Positions 59,321-64,000 of a stretch of 64,000 nt of DNA are shown here, piece by piece. The stretch comes from Steromphala cineraria (taxonomy: Eukaryota; Mollusca; Gastropoda; Trochida; Trochidae): assembly GCA_916613615.1 (NCBI GenBank), contig OU744723.1, positions 68,839,226 through 68,903,225 on the forward strand, in the 5' to 3' direction. A program made the translations under genes and the position numbers. The notes below the pieces were generated by a model. The model saw only the letters and a list, made by a program, of their open reading frames with translations, ran no database searches and was not told the DNA's origin. Numbering within the stretch: the first letter of the stretch is position 1; every line of letters begins with the position of its first letter.

Positions 59321-61356
59321 ATTCTCAGATAAAGGGGCAAATTGCTGAGTTCTACTTTCAGAAAAATAAATTTGCATAAACAGCAATATATTGGTTTAAT
59401 GCGACACCAACATACCTCCAGTTTGATGATTTGTTATTTTACATGTACTTGAATATGACCTATCAATTTCCGTTATCGTCAGATACGTTATACAGGTTAT
59501 GCTATTAAAACCTCTTGTCATACCTTATGGTCAATCCTTAAACTGGAATAACTTGCTAGATCATATCCTTTAATTCGCCGTGTTCATATAGACTGGCTGC
59601 CATTACAGAAAAGGAAGAAATGTGATTTTGATTCGAAGTTTATTTTGTCATACGAAAATATTAAATGAACACTTTTCTGATCGAAGATGTATCAAATACT
59701 TTATCACACATATAAACAATGTGACCCAATTAAATGTAACTTAAATCAATCTTGTCATTTCAAAGCACTATGTCCCAAAAAGAGCCTAACTTAATTTTCT
59801 TCAATTTGCTTGTCCACATAATGGCACATATAATTCACGTATCTGATTCATAAGATACGTTAAACAATAATCAAATACGTTATATGCTCCACGGGTGTCT
59901 AAGTGAGAGACAATTATGGCATAATTATTTTATAGAAATGAGTCTTTGTTTTCAACATTTATGGAATCTTTTACATGTGATTATACAATTTCATTTTCCT
60001 GATACGATAAGTACGATAACTATGCCATCAGATACGTTATTTATTTCATCAGATATGACTATTTCATCAGATACGTTAATTAAACATCAGATACGTTGTA
60101 TGTCATGTGCAAGTGTTGTTGAAAGAACATACACAAATTAGTAGGTGAGATGTATACATTGCTGTGACAGCTCTAAAATAAGCCTTTAAATGCATTTGTT
60201 CCATGGAAAGTTTGTCATGTAGTTTCAGCTTTTTAACATCAGTTACGTTAACATATCATCAAATACGTTATATGCAGGATTTCATCATTCATTCGTTACA
60301 GAGCAAACGCATCGGTATTGTGTCATATAAATAAGAAATGCACGGATAATTATGATAGGTTTTTATTGCTAAATTTCATTGATTCGAACGCATGAAGGAA
60401 ATACAATTGTGAAAAGTAACATGTAACCAGTTTTGCGTTCCAATGTTCTACCACGATTCGCTTTCAAAACAGGTCTTCATTCCCGCCAAAATGTATCTGA
60501 ACTGAAGTGGCATGGTCTTACAGTCGGAATCAATCGGATTGCTGTCGAGATAATCAAGGTTTTCTAATAAAACATAAATGATTCACATTAGTTAAAGTAT
60601 CTGACAAAAACGTATTTGATGCATGTAAACGACTTTTGAAGCTTTCTTCAACAGAAATTATGCCGTAAAGATATCCCATGAACCAGCGTGTTCCTTTTGT
60701 TCTATTCATCAATATTGCAAGTCTCCGAATCATTTATCTATCTCAGAAATTGCATGAATACCGGCAAAAGGTTAACGTATCTGATGCAATTTAAATGTAA
60801 CATAGCTCATAAAATATACATTTTAATTTATCTGTTGAGATATGACTTTACTTAACTTAAAGTGCCAATGACAATCAATATTATGGAATTCATGTTACAT
60901 AATGGTTAAATACGATCTAAAATCATCCACATTCTTTGAAATGTATGTGGACTGGAAATTGTTTAACGTATCTGACGGTTGTTTTAGGGACAAGGAATTT
61001 TGTGATTTTTTAAAAATATGAATACAAATATTGAATTCAAGTCAATTTAATAGCGTCAGAAAGCTACTTATTAACGTAGCATAAGCTTACAATCAGGCTT
61101 AAGCATTGAAATAAATTCACAATTAAATGTCAAGTTATGAGATCAGTTAACGGGACAGCGAAAAGGGCAATTTTTTAGGGTATATAAACCCTGATTTATA
61201 CAAACGTAATGATTAAATAGGTACTTCATATTAGAAATTAGTTTGACTGATGTCCAAGGTTGTAACTAAGTCGTTTTTAACCTGTGGGGTACATAGGTTT
61301 TGTGATAAAATGTGCGGGAAACCTGAAAAGTGGAATTTGCCCCTTTATCTGAGAAT
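59321..61356. mobile_element. 2-kb non-autonomous DNA element with 23-bp perfect terminal inverted repeats
   Basis: Ends at 59321-59343 and 61334-61356 are perfect reverse complements, starting ATTCTCAGATAAAGGGGC. It interrupts a 156-bp unit of the fold-back composite, so it is younger. There is no significant reading frame. At least ten copies of (C)AGATACGTTA-like sequence occur inside, mostly forward in the left half and reversed in the right half, as expected of subterminal transposase-binding repeats. No clear target duplication was found. Confidence 0.75.
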
Positions 61357-61790
61357 CAATATCATACTACAATTTCAGAATGACATCTAGATTGGTTTAG
61401 AAAGAGTAGTCTTTTTCCTGAAATCTAATTGAAAATTCAATATGGCTGCCATGGCGGCCATCTTGGATTCTCAAAACTGAAACATCTACCTTTCTGTGAG
61501 GAATCACCATGGGTATAACATACTACAATTTCAGAATGATATCTGCATTCGTTTAGGAGGAGTAGTTTTTTTCCTGAAATCTAATTGAAAATTCAATATG
61601 GCTGCCATGGCGGCCATCTTGGATTCTCAAAACTGAAACGTCTACCTTTCTATGAGGAATCACCATGGGTATAGCATACTACAATTTCAGAATGATATCT
61701 GGATTCGTTTAGGAGAAGTAGTCTTTTTTGTGAAAGTTTACGGACTGACGGACGGACAGACGGACAGACAGACAGACGGACGACGGACGA
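61357..61790. repeat. 156-bp units, right arm, part 2, and inverted microsatellite
   Basis: About two and a half inverted units resume after the inserted element and run into the GACG/GACA microsatellite (61741-61790), mirroring 53949-54006. Confidence 0.75.
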
Positions 61791-61949
61791 AGCGCCATGA
61801 CATAAGCTCACATTTACTTTGTAAAGGTGAGCTAAAAACTTATATTGTAAATTTTGATAGTTGACGGTTTACAAGTCTGAGAAATCATTTATCTTCAGTG
61901 TTTTAATCTAAGAAAACTAAAACAAAATTGTAGGTATTTCTTTGAGTAG

Positions 61950-62273
61950 AATAATAGAAAAATAATAATGAACATTTTTAAGCCTAATATCCAGTGCAAG
62001 CACTGCTCATTGGCTGTACATTATCACCCTGAAAGAAGTACTTTCAAAGCCGCTACTAAGCGCTTCGCGCGACCACATAGGTCCGTACTTCCCGTATTCA
62101 GGTACCCAATTGTACAGCTGGGTAGACTGATTGCAATGTGGATGAAGTTCCTTGCCCAAGGACACAATACGGTGTAAAGCCCAGGTCACAAATCTTTGGT
62201 GTCTCCACCTGGATTCGAACCCGGGTCTTTGGCGTGATAGGCCAGCACGCTAACCACTACACCACCGCGCTCC
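61950..62273 (-). mobile_element. tRNA-derived SINE
   Basis: On the minus strand it starts GGAGCGCGGTGGTGTAGTGG. A-box is TGGTGTAGTGG (62254-62264) and B-box a perfect GGTTCGAATCC (62211-62221), so an internal RNA polymerase III promoter is present. A tRNA-unrelated body follows, with the GGGCAAGGAACTTCATCCAC and CAGTCTACCCAGCTGTACAA segments seen in many invertebrate SINEs. It splits the hairpin block downstream of copy F. TAGAA on both sides may be the target duplication. Confidence 0.8.
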
Positions 62274-63068
62274 ACATAGAAGACCTTGGAGGCGTGTTTT
62301 TCATTCACAGAACTAACTTACATTTCCTGATATACAACATATGTGAAAAAAGGTTATGATAGGTGTGTTGAATGAAAACAATTGAGCCATATTCTATGTC
62401 ATGATGATTTAATTCAAATAGTTTTAAGACTGTATACCATATATATAAGAATGATACCAATAACGAATCAATACCATGATTACAGTACGATAATCAATTT
62501 CAATTTTATCTATAATGAAATTAAAAAGACATGCAGACATATATCATAACCTTGGAAGTAACAATTAATTCGCTGCACACATTACTGGTTGAAGATTTTC
62601 ATCAAAAAGATGCATATTTAGCAACAATGTACAAAGATAGTTTAATAATAGTTTAATCAAGAATCAATTAGGAATCATTTACAAAATGTCTGTTTGAAAT
62701 TCATTGGTTGTCATTTTCATAATAAGAGCATATTCCCGCAACCATCATGCTATCTACATGTATTATAAATGTTTGCACACAAGGCCATTTGATTGTTCAA
62801 TTGGCCGGGTTAAACGACAGACTGACTGCGAGTGTGAATTAGTATTATTCTTGTTGACCTCTATAACAGTCACCATAAGTGTTGGACTAGCTATTGTAAT
62901 ACACCGTTTCTTGGTGTTCAGGCCTACTCTAAAACGCATTCTATCTAACACAAGAATAGTTGGTTTTGGTTCAAAACTATTATTGTTAACCAAAGGATAT
63001 TCATATAGCATATCTGTCTTTTCTTGACTAATACCCTGTTTATCTCATTGAGTGGAGTAGAACCTTTA
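62274..63068. other. Downstream flank of copy F
   Basis: No gene is supported. This is shared TRIM flank, closely matching 6100-6795. Confidence 0.5.
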
Positions 63069-63322
63069 TCTTTTCACGAGTGGCGCAGCCTTGCATGAGT
63101 AAAAATATATATTAAACTTTTCTTTCTCACGAGATGAGAGAAACATGATATTTGTAAAGATTTGACAGCAATATGGAGGCTTACTGTTACAATACAAACA
63201 TGAAAGTCAAAACTTTGATAACTGATACATATTTGTTCTTTAAGGGTTGTTAACATCATACAGATTTTGACTTAGTTCCAACTTTACCAGAATCAATCTG
63301 CTGCAGAAATGCATCGCTTAGC
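63069..63322 (-). repeat. 3'-flank unit of copy F (single copy)
   Basis: One unit of the 253-bp block, with CACGAGTGGCGCAGCCTTGCATGAG-like start (split across variants) and the ACCAGAATCAATCTG end, then the stop codon of copy F. Confidence 0.6.
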
Positions 63323-64000
63323 CTATCTAAAGTGATACTCATTCACTCCTTTGTTTTCATTTGCAACAAATAGTTTGTGTCCATCAACACACAGACCATA
63401 AGGACAATCTACACCATCTGCTGCAGTCAATATGTCTCCTAGGAACTCTCCTATGTTACTGAGAAGGACAACTTTGTGTGTGTCTCTGTCAGCTACAAGA
63501 ATGTCTCCTCTACTGGTGGATGTGATCCCCCGTGGTTCTCTTAGTGCTCTGTCTCCAGTAGGTGTGTACATCCACTCCACATGTCCAATCTGTGTCAGAC
63601 AGATGACAGAATCAAGACCACGGTCTGACACCAGGATAGAGCCTTGTCTGGTCACATGGATGAAGAAAGGATACACAAGCTTCTTGTGAGGTTCAGGCAG
63701 TGTCTGCAGTGATCTCATCACCCGTCCGTCCATGTCCAGGATATCTACAGAGGGAGGATACCAGGAGCTGCCAACTAATGTAGACTGATCCAGTACATCC
63801 AGACCATAATACATCTTGTCAGTTGATATTGTAGAGTGAAGTTCCAGGTCAGGGTTAACATTGACTGTTACAATCTGTCTAGAGGATGAAACAGACACAG
63901 CGACCTTGTTGTCATCCAGTACAGCAATACTCAAAGGAAAGTTATCTAACACCAGAGTGCTGCATTGATGTTTACCATTAAGTGTATAGATTGATTTGAT
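63323..64000 (-). CDS. TRIM-type propeller, copy F (3' end; gene continues off the right edge)
   Basis: The last 225 codons of the long exon of another TRIM copy are open up to the window edge. The frame enters at 64000 with IKSIYTLNGKHQC, a segment found in the other copies, and continues through the NHL/TolB-like propeller (PRGITSTSRGDILVAD, HVEWMYTPTGDRAL) to a stop at 63323. It ends NEYHFR, closest to the end of copy E (NEYYFR). The 25-residue block lost in D is present here. The B-box, coiled-coil and RING parts lie beyond the window. Confidence 0.87.
   Translation of the reverse strand: MKSIYTLNGKHQCSTLVLDNFPLSIAVLDDNKVAVSVSSSRQIVTVNVNPDLELHSTISTDKMYYGLDVLDQSTLVGSSWYPPSVDILDMDGRVMRSLQTLPEPHKKLVYPFFIHVTRQGSILVSDRGLDSVICLTQIGHVEWMYTPTGDRALREPRGITSTSRGDILVADRDTHKVVLLSNIGEFLGDILTAADGVDCPYGLCVDGHKLFVANENKGVNEYHFR

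Larger units (their letters stand above)
53791..61838. mobile_element. 8-kb non-coding inverted-repeat composite (fold-back element)
   Basis: An insertion of about 8.05 kb lies in TRIM flank DNA that is continuous at 5980-5995. The left arm (about 53905-55841) recurs inverted in the right part (about 55960-61838). It starts TTTTAGCTCACCTTTAC and ends GTAAAGGTGAGCTAAAA, followed inwards by a GTCC-type microsatellite, 156-bp tandem repeats, a stretch without repeats, and a block at 55617-55841 mirrored at 55960-56199. A second terminal repeat (53791-53904) occurs again, inverted, at the centre (55842-55959). No protein is recognisable. Later insertions and internal duplications (for example 57571-58010 against 58133-58480) lengthen the right half. 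Confidence 0.75.

Noticed and set aside
62180..62273. A tRNA gene at the SINE head
   Set aside because: The A and B boxes are good, but the sequence runs on into a SINE body and lacks a proper acceptor stem.

Overview
The window looks like nuclear DNA of a lophotrochozoan, most likely a bivalve mollusc. The evidence is an AT-rich sequence with spliced genes, a tandem family of RING/B-box/coiled-coil/propeller (TRIM-type) genes of the kind expanded in bivalves, and a mix of non-LTR retrotransposons, a tRNA-derived SINE, Tc1-type MITEs and abundant fold-back DNA. I cannot name the species from the sequence.

The host genes are one family. Six copies (called A to F here) lie head to tail, all on the minus strand. 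Each has a short coding exon with the initiator ATG and a C3HC4 RING, then a phase-1 intron, then one long exon with two B-boxes, a coiled coil and an NHL/TolB-like beta-propeller. A (581-860) has only its RING exon here because its long exon lies left of the window. B (7048-10109), C (26672-29734), D (36201-38621) and E (45825-48267) are complete and open, with predicted proteins of 636, 650, 611 and 659 residues. F (63323-64000) is cut by the right edge. They are probably E3 ubiquitin ligases that differ in intron length, in copies of a 12-residue linker repeat (1, 2, 1, 3) and, in D, by a 25-residue in-frame loss in the propeller. E also carries a duplicated 87-bp piece of the RING exon that could splice in as a phase-neutral cassette exon.

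The genes sit in a tandemly duplicated segment of about 9-11 kb once later insertions are subtracted. Flanking DNA is shared between copies: a 253-bp block just downstream of the stop codons (four tandem copies at C), a hairpin-forming block, a CpG-rich block several kb upstream, and upstream sites that look like first-exon donors with CRE and E-box motifs. A and C are especially alike upstream.

Large insertions break the regular period. Between B and C, a decayed L1/Tx1-like LINE (13637-22199) is split by a second, longer L1/Tx1-like LINE (15389-21550) with a perfect 15-bp target duplication. The older LINE itself lies between direct repeats of about 209 bp. Upstream of D, a 3'-truncated endonuclease-bearing LINE on the minus strand (39455-41120) and two fold-back structures replace the region that holds the candidate promoter in A and C. 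Between E and F lies an 8-kb non-coding inverted-repeat composite (53791-61838) with 156-bp tandem repeats, into which a 2-kb element with 23-bp perfect terminal inverted repeats has inserted. A SINE (61950-62273) interrupts the hairpin block downstream of F.

No rRNA gene, intact tRNA gene, CRISPR array or bacterial-type operon was seen. The other open frames are short, antisense to the TRIM exons, or not kept open between copies.
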